DNA of 25,830 nucleotides from Lachnospiraceae bacterium UBA1683 (GCA_002320245.1 DCKD01000058.1:1-25830), one strand, 5' to 3'. Counted from the stretch's first letter, positions 1 through 8,676 are shown. Notes: generated by a model not told the origin, from the sequence alone. Translations and numbers: made by a program.

Positions 1-99
1 CTTCAGAAAACAAATGTGGGTTTTGTCAAGAAGAAAAAAGTTTGTTATTTTTTTAATTTCCCTCTTAACAAAAGTCACTTCATAACGGAGGTGGCGGGC

Positions 100-657
100 A
101 TGGCACTTTTGACAATCTGCCAGCACACCTTTCAAAACGTGCAGGCGTATGAGGATGCCGTGGAGGATGTGGAGGCGCTGAAGGTCAACGTGCGGGAATG
201 CTACTCGGAGATCACGAAAACCTCGGAACAGATACAAAGCTCTGTCCGGGAGACGTATCTTTCCAAGTCGGAGCTGGAAAGCATCCAGAAGGATTTCCAG
301 GCGAGCATCACCCAGAACAGCAGTGAGATCCGCATGGACTTTACGCAGATCACCAATGAAATCATCAACAACGTGTCAGCCAACCAGACGCTTTTGGAGG
401 AGTATATCCGGTTCAAGGGTGCGCTGATCGAACTTGGAAAAGTGGGGAATGCGTTCACGGCGGAGCTGTCCAATGAGGAGCTGGCTTTTAAGGAGAACGG
501 GCAGAAGATTGCCTATATTTCCAACCAGAGTCTTGTGATTACCAATGCGGAGATCCGGAACAAGCTGTCCCTTGGCAATGAGAGCCGGGGATGGTTTGAT
601 TTTATACCCAGGGCCAACGGGAACCTGTCCATCAAGTGGCGTGATCCGGTTGGATAA
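100..657 (+). CDS. Phage tail-associated protein, C-terminal-type module (185 aa)
   Basis: Probably a tail or tail-tip accessory protein of the prophage. The chosen ATG at 100 has a GGAGG at 87-91 with ideal spacing. The frame is open back to base 1, but that stretch is AT-rich, its peptide looks non-coding, and its composition differs sharply from the rest. Residues about 15-115 are charged and helical (coiled-coil-like, with QIQSSV and ITQNSSEIR). The end, with FDFIPRANGNLSIKW, resembles the closing segment of long Siphoviridae tail-endopeptidase/minor structural proteins of Firmicutes phages. It is therefore either a stand-alone short gene or the 3' part of a longer tail gene cut by rearrangement. 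The DUF859-type tail gene follows 41 bp later on the same strand, which supports a tail module. Family assignment is by resemblance only. Confidence 0.6.
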   Translation: MALLTICQHTFQNVQAYEDAVEDVEALKVNVRECYSEITKTSEQIQSSVRETYLSKSELESIQKDFQASITQNSSEIRMDFTQITNEIINNVSANQTLLEEYIRFKGALIELGKVGNAFTAELSNEELAFKENGQKIAYISNQSLVITNAEIRNKLSLGNESRGWFDFIPRANGNLSIKWRDPVG

Positions 658-698
658 CGATAGAATGATAGATTTTGTGAGGAAGGAGGGAGGAAAGT

Positions 699-2609
699 AT
701 GGCATCCAGCGGCAGTTTTTCCGGCTCCATCCACAGCGGGCATTATGTGCTGCGGGTGGACTGGACACAGACAAAAAATGTATCCGCAAATACCAGCACC
801 ATCACGGCGAAAGCCTATCTGGTCAATGACTGGAGCTTAAGTATCAACGCACGGTCTGATAATAAAGTGACGATTGACGGCACGGCACAGACTTATGCGT
901 CCCCCGCCATCAGCAGTACGGGAACCCATCTGCTCGGCACGGTCACGCAGACGGTAAACCACGGCAGTGACGGAACTAAGAGCCTGGCCATGAGCGCGGT
1001 GTTCTATATCCGTGCGACTTTAAGCGGCACCTATTATGAGTCGATCACAGCCAGCGCCAATATTACGCTGGATTCCATTGCGCGGGCATCCACGGTTTCC
1101 GCCTCCAATGTGGAGATGGGGTCTGCGACCACGATTGCCATCAGCCGTGCCTCCTCTTCTTTTACCCACACGCTGACCTATGCCTTTGGCAGCGCCACGG
1201 GGACGATTGCCACAAAGACCACATCCACATCCGTGTCCTGGACGCCGCCCCTTACGCTGGCAGGCCAGATACCGAAGGCGGTGACGGGAACCGGCACGAT
1301 TACCTGCACCACCTATAACGGAAATACGAGCATTGGGAGCAAGACCTGTACGCTGACACTGACCGTCCCGGCATCGGTAAAGCCTACGATCACCAGCCTG
1401 ACAGCGGCCAGGGTGGATGGGGCGGTGCCAAGTACCTGGGGGATTTATGTGCAGACGAAGTCCAAAGCAACCCTCACCATCAATGGGGCAGCGGGAAGTT
1501 ACGGCTCCACGATTTCTTCCTATTCCATTACGGGCGGCGGGTACACCAGCACGGCATCCAGTTTTACCACAGGGTTTCTGAATACTTCCGGCACGGTTAC
1601 CTTTACGGCAACGGTGACGGATTCCAGGGGGCGTGTGTCAGCGGCGGCCACAGTGAGCATTTCCGTAGTGGCCTATTCCCCGCCGTCCTTTGCCAGCTAC
1701 CTGTCACAGCGGTGCTTAAGCAGCGGGACAGCCAATGATGACGGGACATATATCCGGGGGCAGGTTTCTTACAGTTATACCTCGTGCAGCAGTAAGAACA
1801 CCATTACACGTGCCACTTATTACAAAAAGGCATCGGATACTGCATGGACGAATGCCGGAGCTTCCTTTAGTTCCGGTACGGCATTTACCTTCGGCGGAGG
1901 AAACATCTCCACGGAGACATCCTATGACATCAAATATACTTTGACGGATGCCTTTACCACCATTGCCATCCAGGACATCGTATCTACGGCCGCCGTGGTC
2001 ATGGATTTTAAGCGGGGAGGCAAAGGCGTAGCGGTTGGAAAGGTTTCGGAGGTGGACAACGCCTTTGAAGTTGCGGAGGATTGGGATGTCCGGGTGTACG
2101 GGAAACTCTTAAAAGATTATATCCAGTCCTTCATTAAGACGATGTATCCGGTGGGCAGTATCTATATGAGCGTCAACGCCACCAATCCCTCCGCCTACTT
2201 TGGGGGAACCTGGGTAGCCTGGGGCGCAGGGCGGGTTCCTGTGGGCATCAACACATCCGACGGCAACTTTAATACGGTGGAAAAGACGGGCGGTACGGCA
2301 ACGGTGGCACTTTCTGCGGCGCAGATGCCGGCCCATACACACGGAGTCGGTACGCTGGCGGCAGCAAGTGCCGGAGCGCATACCCATAACCTGAAAAACC
2401 AAAAGGCTGCATGGGGTGTGGATGGCGCAGGCAACCGTGTCATGGTGGATGCGACTTCCGGCTATACGGCGCTGACCAACAAGGCGACCGCCAGTGCCGG
2501 GGCGCATACGCATACGATTTCCGGTGCAACAGCATCAGCAGGAAGCGGCAGCGCCCACAGCAACTTACAGCCGTATATAGTCTGTTATATGTGGAAACGG
2601 ACGGCTTAG
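699..2609 (+). CDS. DUF859-type phage minor structural protein with Gp10/collar-like C-terminal domain (636 aa)
   Basis: Tail fibre or baseplate protein likely to contact the host surface. The start at 699 has a strong AGGAGGGAGG upstream. Residues about 1-460 are Ser/Thr/Gly-rich beta-type sequence (MASSGSFSGSI, then DWTQTKNVSANTSTITA) typical of DUF859 siphophage proteins. Short Ig-like repeats with PSVKPTI-style linkers follow, then a conserved segment (VVMDFKRGGKGVAVGKV, about 440-460). From about residue 482 the protein changes to a T4 Gp10/collar-like domain (MYPVGSIYMSVNATNP, FGGTWVAWGAGRVPVG) with His-rich loops (MPAHTHG, two SAGAHTH copies) and the usual ending LQPYIVCYMWKR. The His clusters in this domain type often bind metal in the trimer. 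Placed between a tail-type gene and the lysis cassette, as in many Firmicutes siphophages. Confidence 0.85.
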   Translation: MASSGSFSGSIHSGHYVLRVDWTQTKNVSANTSTITAKAYLVNDWSLSINARSDNKVTIDGTAQTYASPAISSTGTHLLGTVTQTVNHGSDGTKSLAMSAVFYIRATLSGTYYESITASANITLDSIARASTVSASNVEMGSATTIAISRASSSFTHTLTYAFGSATGTIATKTTSTSVSWTPPLTLAGQIPKAVTGTGTITCTTYNGNTSIGSKTCTLTLTVPASVKPTITSLTAARVDGAVPSTWGIYVQTKSKATLTINGAAGSYGSTISSYSITGGGYTSTASSFTTGFLNTSGTVTFTATVTDSRGRVSAAATVSISVVAYSPPSFASYLSQRCLSSGTANDDGTYIRGQVSYSYTSCSSKNTITRATYYKKASDTAWTNAGASFSSGTAFTFGGGNISTETSYDIKYTLTDAFTTIAIQDIVSTAAVVMDFKRGGKGVAVGKVSEVDNAFEVAEDWDVRVYGKLLKDYIQSFIKTMYPVGSIYMSVNATNPSAYFGGTWVAWGAGRVPVGINTSDGNFNTVEKTGGTATVALSAAQMPAHTHGVGTLAAASAGAHTHNLKNQKAAWGVDGAGNRVMVDATSGYTALTNKATASAGAHTHTISGATASAGSGSAHSNLQPYIVCYMWKRTA

Positions 2610-2641
2610 ATAATTAAATAATAGGATTAATCAGGAAAACA

Positions 2642-2672
2642 GGCAGTTCACCTTCGCGGTGGCTGCCTTTTT
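2642..2672 (+). terminator. Rho-independent terminator after the tail fibre gene
   Basis: GGCAG (2642-2646) pairs with CTGCC (2663-2667), and an inner CACC/GGTG stem closes over a TTCG-containing loop; five T follow at 2668-2672. It separates the structural transcript from the lysis cassette, although read-through to the holin is likely in phage. Confidence 0.75.
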
Positions 2673-2703
2673 CAATACAACATTTTTTAAGGAGGATTCC
2701 ATT

Positions 2704-3126
2704 ATGAAAGAGTTCTGGAACACGATTCAATTCATTTTTACAGCTGTCGGGGGCTGGCTTGGCTATTACCTTGGCGGTTGTGACGGCCTGCTGTATGCGC
2801 TGCTGGCCTTTGTGGTGGCGGACTATGTCACAGGAGTGATGTGTGCGGTCAGTGATAAAAAGCTGTCCAGCGAAGTGGGTTTTAAAGGCATCTGCCGGAA
2901 GGTGCTGATTTTTATCCTCGTGGGGATCGCCAACATTCTTGACGTACAGGTCATTGGCACCGGAAGCGTACTGAGGACTGCGGTCATTTTCTTTTATATT
3001 TCCAATGAAGGTCTGAGCCTGTTGGAAAACGCCGGACATCTGGGGCTGCCCATTCCGGAGAAGATGAAAGTGGTGCTGGCACAGCTCCATGACCGGGCAG
3101 AAGAAAACAATAAGGAGGAAGAATGA
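2704..3126 (+). CDS. Phage holin, toxin-secretion/lysis type (140 aa)
   Basis: Small membrane protein that forms lesions in the cytoplasmic membrane and times release of the endolysin. The ATG at 2704 is chosen over the in-frame ATG at 2659 because AAGGAGG (2689-2695) sits 8 bases before it and because 2659 lies inside the terminator. About three hydrophobic segments are visible (residues ~5-25, ~30-50 containing LLYALLAFVVADYVTGVMCA, and ~60-100), followed by a charged C-terminal tail (HDRAEENNKEEE). The segment FVVADYVTGV before a short polar turn is typical of the Firmicutes holin family that includes Bacteriophage_holin_4. Its stop overlaps the endolysin start by 4 bases (ATGA), so the two are translationally coupled. 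Confidence 0.88.
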   Translation: MKEFWNTIQFIFTAVGGWLGYYLGGCDGLLYALLAFVVADYVTGVMCAVSDKKLSSEVGFKGICRKVLIFILVGIANILDVQVIGTGSVLRTAVIFFYISNEGLSLLENAGHLGLPIPEKMKVVLAQLHDRAEENNKEEE

Positions 3127-4652
3127 GTATGAGATTGGTACAGAGTATTTTGACAAAGAACCCCTGCTATACGGCAGGGAGAAAGATCACGGTCAAGGGG
3201 CTGATGCTCCATTCGGTGGGATGCCCGCAGCCCAAGGCATCGGTGTTCATTAACAGCTGGAACAGCCCGTCTTATAACAATGCCTGTGTGCATGGATTTA
3301 TTGACGGCAACGATGGCACGGTGTACCAGACGCTTCCGTGGAACCACCGAGGCTGGCACTGCGGCTCCGGCAGTAAGGGAAGCGGCAACAATACCCATAT
3401 CGGAGTGGAGATGTGTGAACCGTCGTGTATCAAGTACACAGGCGGTTCTTCTTTTACCTGCTCGGATAAAGCAACCGCAAGGGCAGTAGCAAAGCGGACC
3501 TATGAGTCGGCAGTAGAATTGTTTGCTATGCTTTGTAAGCAGTACAACTTAAACCCGACCGCCGATGGCGTCATTATCAGCCACAGGGAGGGACACAGCC
3601 GGGGGATCGCCAGCAACCACGGGGACCCGGAGCATCTGTGGAATGGGCTCGGCATGGGTTACACGATGGATGGATTCCGTAAAGCAGTGAAGGCGAAGAT
3701 GAATGGCTCCAGCAACACAGATCATTCTGGTACTTCCGGCCTGCAGGCATCCGCCCTTAAAAATCTGTCCGAGGCAGATGTGATCGCCAAGGTAGGGCCG
3801 CTGTTTACCGCAGACCAGAAAGCAAGCGGTATTCTGGCATCAGTGTCTCTGGCACAGTTCATTCTGGAGAGCGGATATGGGAAGAGTGAACTGGCACAGA
3901 ACGCCAACAACTGCTTTGGCATGAAGAAGTCACTCTCCGGGAATACCTGGGGCGGTTCTGCCTGGGACGGTACTTCCATCTACACCAAGAAAACGCAGGA
4001 ATACGAGAATGGTGCGTATGTGACCGTGACAGCAGATTTCCGCAAATATCCGTCCGTTGAGAAATCCATTGCAGACCATTCCGCTTATCTTTTGGGAGCG
4101 AAGAACGGGAGCAGGCTGCGCTATGATGGCCTGAAAGGGTGTACCGATTACAAGAAGGCGGTGCAGATCATTAAGGATGGCGGTTATGCCACTTCCCCAA
4201 CCTATGTGGAGAACCTTTGCTCCATCATTGAGAAGTGGAAGCTGACACAGTATGATGCGGCAAATGCCGGGACTACGGAAGCCTGGTACCGTGTGCGTAA
4301 GACCTGGGCGGATGCAGCATCCCAGAAAGGTGCATTCCACAGCCTGGAGAATGCGAAGAAGTGTGCGGATGAGAATGCAGAGTATTCCGTGTTCGATGAA
4401 TCCGGTAAGAATCTCTATACCGGAAAAAAGGCAGCCTTCCAGCCGTATCTGGTGAAGGTATCTGTTTCTGACCTGCGTATCCGCAAAGGCCCCGGTACGG
4501 ATAAGGCTAAGACTGGGAAGTACACAGGGGAAGGCATCTTTACGATTGTAGAGGAAGCAGACGGTCTCGGCGCATCCAAGTGGGGGCTTTTGAAAGCGTA
4601 CCAGAAGAACCGTGACGGATGGATTTCGCTTGATTTTGCACAGAGAGTATAA
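3123..4652 (+). CDS. Bifunctional endolysin: N-acetylmuramoyl-L-alanine amidase + glucosaminidase + SH3b (509 aa)
   Basis: Peptidoglycan hydrolase for host lysis. Residues about 20-190 form an Amidase_2 domain: LMLHSVG (H30), IGVEMCE (E96), ISHREGHSRG (H154) and GDPEHLW (D168) are the expected zinc/catalytic positions. Residues about 215-375 form a FlgJ-like glucosaminidase: SLAQFILESGYGKSELA carries the catalytic Glu (E249), with NNCFGMK following. A linker at about 385-440 resembles a SPOR-like wall-binding repeat (WYRVRKTWADAASQKGAF). Residues about 442-509 look like an SH3b domain (VSDLRIRKGPGT, then DGWISLDF). Starts at 3123 or 3129 are both possible; the first overlaps the holin stop. 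There is no signal peptide, consistent with holin-dependent export. Confidence 0.93.
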   Translation: MSMRLVQSILTKNPCYTAGRKITVKGLMLHSVGCPQPKASVFINSWNSPSYNNACVHGFIDGNDGTVYQTLPWNHRGWHCGSGSKGSGNNTHIGVEMCEPSCIKYTGGSSFTCSDKATARAVAKRTYESAVELFAMLCKQYNLNPTADGVIISHREGHSRGIASNHGDPEHLWNGLGMGYTMDGFRKAVKAKMNGSSNTDHSGTSGLQASALKNLSEADVIAKVGPLFTADQKASGILASVSLAQFILESGYGKSELAQNANNCFGMKKSLSGNTWGGSAWDGTSIYTKKTQEYENGAYVTVTADFRKYPSVEKSIADHSAYLLGAKNGSRLRYDGLKGCTDYKKAVQIIKDGGYATSPTYVENLCSIIEKWKLTQYDAANAGTTEAWYRVRKTWADAASQKGAFHSLENAKKCADENAEYSVFDESGKNLYTGKKAAFQPYLVKVSVSDLRIRKGPGTDKAKTGKYTGEGIFTIVEEADGLGASKWGLLKAYQKNRDGWISLDFAQRV

Positions 4653-4673
4653 GGAAAAAGCACCATGTTTTTT

Positions 4674-4710
4674 GTTTCTGCCGGCTGCATAGGATGTGGC
4701 CGGCAGAAAC
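4674..4710. repeat. Perfect 12-bp inverted repeat downstream of the endolysin
   Basis: GTTTCTGCCGGC (4674-4685) and GCCGGCAGAAAC (4699-4710) are exact inverted copies around a 13-base spacer. Six T precede the left arm, but no T tract follows the right arm, so on neither strand is it a standard intrinsic terminator. It lies 22 bp after the endolysin stop and 71 bp before the next gene. It could be an RNA stem in the 5' leader of the recombinase operon or a protein-binding site. Confidence 0.7.
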
Positions 4711-4780
4711 TGTACTTAGGGCAGGTTTCCTGTAAATGGTCAATATTCCCGTCTTTACATATCAGAAGGGAGTGTTTGGA

Positions 4781-5005
4781 ATGGAAGAAAGAAAAGTACA
4801 GGTCCTTAATGCACCGGCAGAGGCGGCACCGGGGAAAAAGCAGTTCACGCAGGAAGAACTGCAGCGGGAATATGACTATATACGGGCGGAAAAGACGACC
4901 AGGCAACTGCTTGATCTTGGGTTGGTTACGATAGAAGAATTCAACAAGATCATGGCGCTAAACCGGGAATCTTTCTCTCCGGCACTGGCAAGGATTATGC
5001 CCTGA
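4781..5005 (+). CDS. Small conserved mobile-element protein upstream of the recombinases (74 aa)
   Basis: The start at 4781 is preferred over the in-frame GTG/ATG region further up because AAGGGAG (4766-4772) lies 8 bases before it. The protein has a charged, helical N-terminal part (QEELQREYDYIRAEKTTRQ) and a short helical hairpin (LLDLGLVTIEEFNKIMALN) like the SHOCT fold seen in many small Firmicutes proteins, ending in RESFSPALARIMP. In my experience short ORFs of this shape directly precede large serine recombinases in Lachnospiraceae and Ruminococcaceae elements. That suggests a role in recombination, for example as a directionality or accessory factor, but no function is shown by the sequence. 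Confidence 0.7.
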   Translation: MEERKVQVLNAPAEAAPGKKQFTQEELQREYDYIRAEKTTRQLLDLGLVTIEEFNKIMALNRESFSPALARIMP

Positions 5006-5067
5006 AATGCTTGCTATAGAGGGGCTTTGACGGTAACATGTCACGTACCGGAAAGGAAGGTGAGTGG

Positions 5068-6621
5068 ATGAAAAGGATAACAAAGATTGATAAGGTAGAA
5101 ACCCTTATCCCTAAAAAGCTCCGGGTGGCGGCTTACTGCAGGGTATCAACAGGAAGTGACGAACAGCTGGTAAGCCTGGAGGCGCAAAAATCCCATTATG
5201 AGTCCTTCATAAAAGCAAATCCGGAATGGGAGTTTGCGGGAGTCTATTATGATGAAGGGATAACCGGAACCAAGAAAGAGAAAAGGACACAGCTGTTAAG
5301 GCTGATTTCAGACTGCGAAGCACACAAGGTTGATTTCATTGTTGTAAAGTCTATCAGCCGGTTCGCAAGGAATACAACGGATTGTCTGGAACTGGTGCGG
5401 AAACTGACGGACCTTGGCGTCTTCATCTATTTTGATAAGGAAAACATCAATACCCAGTCCATGGAGAGCGAACTGATGCTTTCCATCCTGAGCAGCCTTG
5501 CGGAGAGCGAGTCCGTTTCAATTTCTGAAAACAGCAAATGGGGAGTCAAGAGAAGGTTCCAGAACGGCACGTACAAGATTTCCTATCCGCCATACGGATA
5601 TGATTATGTGGACGGGGGAATGGAGATCAACCCGGAGCAGGCAGAGATTGTAAAATATATTTTTGCACAGGTGCTATCTGGAATCGGTACACACCAGATA
5701 GCGGACGAACTGAACGCCAGAAGAGTACCTACAAAAAAGGGTGGGAAATGGACGGCATCAACGGTCCGGGGCATGATTTATAACGAGAAGTATGTGGGGG
5801 ATGTGATCTTCCAGAAAACCTATACGGACGAGCACTTTAACAGGCATACGAACTATGGGGAGAAAGACCAGTACCTGATGGAATGCCACCATGAACCAAT
5901 CATCAGTCGAGAAGATTTTGAGGCTGCCGGGGCGGTCCTCAATCAGAGGCGGCTGGAAAAGGGAATCACAAAAGGCGGCGGAAAATATCTGAACCGGTAC
6001 CCGTTCTCAGGGAAAATTATCTGTTCGGAATGCGGAGGTAAATTTAAGCGGAGGATACACAGCAAAAACGGCGGAAAGTATGTGGCATGGTGCTGCGGGA
6101 AACATATCGATGACGTCACAGCGTGTTCCATGAAATTCATCCGCAACGCGGATGTGGAGAAAGCCTTCGTGACGATGATGAACAAACTGGTTTATGGACG
6201 GAGGTTTGTGCTGAGGCCCCTGCTGGAAAGTCTGAGGGAGATGGACCGGTCGGACAGTTTCGGCATGATACAGGAATTGGAATTGAAGATGGAAAAAAAT
6301 GCAGAGCAGAGACAGATACTCACCGGCCTGATGGCGAAAGGGTATCTGGAACCTGCTCTTTTTAATAAGGAAAACAATGAATTATTGCAGGAAGCGGCGG
6401 AACTGGAGATGCAAAAGAACGGGCTTTCCCATTCTGTAAATGGGGAAATGGTAAAGACCGGGGAAGTGGAGGCACTTTTGAAATTTGCGGAGAAAAGTGA
6501 GATGCTCACAGCCTTTGACGGGGAACTCTTTGGAAGGTTTGTGGAGCAGATCACCGTATATTCCAGAACCGAGGTCGGCTTCCAGATGAAATGCGGGCTC
6601 ACGCTCAGGGAAAGGATGTGA
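5068..6621 (+). CDS. Large serine recombinase 1 (517 aa)
   Basis: Site-specific recombinase of the resolvase/invertase superfamily, acting in integration or excision of the element. Start at 5068 (GGAAGGTGAG upstream) rather than the in-frame ATG at 5038. Residues about 18-165 are the catalytic domain: VAAYCRVST with nucleophile Ser27, YYDEGITGT, and KSISRFARNT with the expected catalytic arginines. Residues about 170-290 are the Recombinase (DNA-binding) domain, with PPYGYDY, KKGGKWTASTVRGM and NEKYVGD. The zinc ribbon follows: C319/C322 (CSECGG), C342/C343 and C353. A coiled-coil region with many Glu/Lys/Leu ends the protein, normally the synapsis-controlling arm. The full set of domains is intact. 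Two further recombinase-type genes follow with 4-bp and 2-bp gaps. Confidence 0.93.
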   Translation: MKRITKIDKVETLIPKKLRVAAYCRVSTGSDEQLVSLEAQKSHYESFIKANPEWEFAGVYYDEGITGTKKEKRTQLLRLISDCEAHKVDFIVVKSISRFARNTTDCLELVRKLTDLGVFIYFDKENINTQSMESELMLSILSSLAESESVSISENSKWGVKRRFQNGTYKISYPPYGYDYVDGGMEINPEQAEIVKYIFAQVLSGIGTHQIADELNARRVPTKKGGKWTASTVRGMIYNEKYVGDVIFQKTYTDEHFNRHTNYGEKDQYLMECHHEPIISREDFEAAGAVLNQRRLEKGITKGGGKYLNRYPFSGKIICSECGGKFKRRIHSKNGGKYVAWCCGKHIDDVTACSMKFIRNADVEKAFVTMMNKLVYGRRFVLRPLLESLREMDRSDSFGMIQELELKMEKNAEQRQILTGLMAKGYLEPALFNKENNELLQEAAELEMQKNGLSHSVNGEMVKTGEVEALLKFAEKSEMLTAFDGELFGRFVEQITVYSRTEVGFQMKCGLTLRERM

Positions 6622-6625
6622 TGGG

Positions 6626-7039
6626 ATGGGACATACACCATATGGATACCGGATTGAGGAAGGACGTGCGGTGATTGATGAGGAGCAGGCAGAAAGGGTC
6701 AGGGAACTGTACCGGGGGTACCTGTCGGGGCTTGCCCTGATGCCGGCCGCAAAGCAGGCGGGGATTGAGACCTGGCATGGTTCTGCCAAACGGTTATTAC
6801 AGAACAGGCATTATCTTGGGGATGCGTATTACCCGGCGATCATTGACCGGGAGACGTTTGACAAGGTGGAGCAGGAACTTAAAAAACGGGCAGAAAAGCT
6901 GGGCAGGGTATGGGAACAAAAGGAAGAAGAAATGGTTACCTATCCGGTGGATTTTTCCACAAAGCCTATGGAGAAACAATATGAAGATCCATTTATGCAG
7001 GCAGAATATGCCTACAGCCTGATAGAAAGTGAGGGTTAG
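6626..7039 (+). CDS. Recombinase-domain-only protein lacking the serine catalytic domain (137 aa)
   Basis: The protein begins directly at the point where the DNA-binding Recombinase domain starts in its neighbours (GHTPYGYRIEEGRAVIDEEQ, then ERVRELYRGYL) and continues through RLLQNRHYLGDAYYPAIID and a helical REFDKVEQELKKR-like region, ending about 40 residues later. There is no YCRVST nucleophile motif, no SRFARN motif and no zinc ribbon, so it cannot cut DNA by this chemistry. It has a clean ATG 5 bp after the upstream stop and a clean stop 2 bp before the next start, so it looks like a maintained short gene rather than debris. Likely roles are DNA binding or a recombination directionality/accessory factor for one of the flanking enzymes (inference). 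Confidence 0.82.
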   Translation: MGHTPYGYRIEEGRAVIDEEQAERVRELYRGYLSGLALMPAAKQAGIETWHGSAKRLLQNRHYLGDAYYPAIIDRETFDKVEQELKKRAEKLGRVWEQKEEEMVTYPVDFSTKPMEKQYEDPFMQAEYAYSLIESEG

Positions 7040-7041
7040 AT

Positions 7042-8622
7042 ATGGGGCAGATGGTTGGAAACCCGAAGGTTACCGTTATCCCTGCCAGACCGCGTATGGG
7101 GATGGGAAGGAATAACGAAGAAAGACAAAAGATCCGTGTAGCTGCCTACTGCCGTGTTTCTACGGACAGCGATGAGCAGGCCACAAGTTATGAAGCACAG
7201 ATTGAGCATTACACGGCGTTCATCAAAAAGAATCCAGATTGGGAATTTGCCGGGATATTCGCGGATGATGGAATCTCCGGAACGGATACCCGGAAGCGGG
7301 AAGAATTTAACCGCATGATCGAAGAGTGTATGGAAGGGAAAATCCAGATGGTCATTACAAAGTCCATCAGCCGTTTTGCAAGGAATACACTGGACTGCCT
7401 GAAATATATCCGGCAGCTGAAGGACAGGGGCATCCCCGTGTTTTTTGAGAAGGAAAACATCAACACAATGGATGCAAAAGGTGAAGTCATGCTGACCATC
7501 ATGGCGTCATTGGCTCAGCAGGAAAGCGAGTCATTAAGCCAGAATGTGAAAATCGGCCTACAGTACCGTTACCAGCAGGGGCTTGTACAGGTCAACCACA
7601 ACCGCTTCCTCGGATATACGAAAGATGCTGAGGGGCATCTCGTCGTTGAGCCGGAAGAAGCAGAGGTGGTCAAGCGGATCTACCGGGAATACCTGGAGGG
7701 CGCAAGCCTTTTGCAGATCGGGAGGGGGTTGGAGGCGGACGGCATCCTTACCGGGGCAGGAAAGAAAAAATGGAGGCCGGAGACCATAAAGAAAATCTTG
7801 CAGAACGAAAAATATATCGGGGATGCGCTGCTTGCGAAAACATATACGGTGGATTTTCTCACAAAAAAGCGGGTAAAGAACAACGGGATCGTACCTCAGT
7901 ATTATGTGGAGAACAGCCATGAGCCGATCATCCCCCGTGACCTTTATATGCAAGTGCAGGAAGAAATGGTACGGCGGACAAATCTGCACAGCGGGGAAAA
8001 CAGGAAGAAAAGGGTTTACAGCAGTAAGTATGCGTTATCGAGCATTGTTTACTGCCCGAAATGCGGTGAAATTTACCGCAGGATTGCGTGGAACAACAGA
8101 GGAAAGCGCTCCACAGTGTGGCGGTGCTGCACCCGCGTGGAACACGGGCCGGAAGGATGTGACGCGCCGACGATCCAGGAGTCAAAATTACAGGAGGCGG
8201 TGGCAAGGGCAATCAATGACTTGATAGGCGGCAGAGATACTTTCCTGCCCATCCTGCAGGCGAATATCTTTCAGGTGCTTGAGAATAACAGCTGCGGGAA
8301 GATTGCAGAGATTGACCGCAGGCTGGTGGAACAGCAGCAGAAACTACTGAAACTGGCAAATGGAAAGAAAGATTACAACGCTGTGGCCGATGAAATCTAC
8401 AGCCTCCGGGAGCAGAGACAGAAGGTGCTGGCACAGGATGCGGAGCGTGACGGGCAGAAGAAGCATATCGAAGAGATGAAAGCATTCCTGGAGGAACAGA
8501 AGGATATACCGATAGAGTATGATGAACAGCTGGTCAGGCGGCTGGTGGAAAAGGTAACCGTTTTTGATGAGAAGATAGCAGTGGAATTTAAGTCTGGTGT
8601 GGAGATAGAAGTGGATAGATAG
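7042..8622 (+). CDS. Large serine recombinase 2 (526 aa)
   Basis: Second full large serine recombinase. Catalytic domain at about residues 30-180: VAAYCRVST with Ser40, FADDGISGTDT, and KSISRFARNTLDC. Recombinase domain at about 185-310 (LGYTKDAEGHLVVEPEEAE, GAGKKKWRPETIKKIL, NEKYIGDALLAKT). Zinc ribbon at C338/C341 (CPKCGE), C362/C363 and C373. The C-terminal coiled coil is Gln/Glu/Lys-rich (RRLVEQQQKLLKLANGKK). The start ATG at 7042 is 2 bp after the upstream stop with GAGGG just before. It is clearly homologous to recombinase 1 but diverged, so the pair is not a recent duplication. Transcription probably ends at the terminator just downstream. Confidence 0.93.
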   Translation: MGQMVGNPKVTVIPARPRMGMGRNNEERQKIRVAAYCRVSTDSDEQATSYEAQIEHYTAFIKKNPDWEFAGIFADDGISGTDTRKREEFNRMIEECMEGKIQMVITKSISRFARNTLDCLKYIRQLKDRGIPVFFEKENINTMDAKGEVMLTIMASLAQQESESLSQNVKIGLQYRYQQGLVQVNHNRFLGYTKDAEGHLVVEPEEAEVVKRIYREYLEGASLLQIGRGLEADGILTGAGKKKWRPETIKKILQNEKYIGDALLAKTYTVDFLTKKRVKNNGIVPQYYVENSHEPIIPRDLYMQVQEEMVRRTNLHSGENRKKRVYSSKYALSSIVYCPKCGEIYRRIAWNNRGKRSTVWRCCTRVEHGPEGCDAPTIQESKLQEAVARAINDLIGGRDTFLPILQANIFQVLENNSCGKIAEIDRRLVEQQQKLLKLANGKKDYNAVADEIYSLREQRQKVLAQDAERDGQKKHIEEMKAFLEEQKDIPIEYDEQLVRRLVEKVTVFDEKIAVEFKSGVEIEVDR

Positions 8623-8633
8623 GTATGGCATGG

Positions 8634-8676
8634 GGCATCCTGCAGGTTCAGATGAGCTTGTGGGATGCCTTTTTTT
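8634..8676 (+). terminator. Rho-independent terminator of the recombinase operon
   Basis: GGCATCC (8634-8640) pairs with GGATGCC (8663-8669), followed by seven T (8670-8676). It lies 12 bp after the stop of recombinase 2 and marks the boundary between the prophage module and the AT-rich defence-like operon. Confidence 0.85.

Noticed and set aside
2109..2513. Minus-strand frames overlapping the tail fibre gene
   Set aside because: Shadow frames caused by the biased codon use of the real gene; no ribosome sites.
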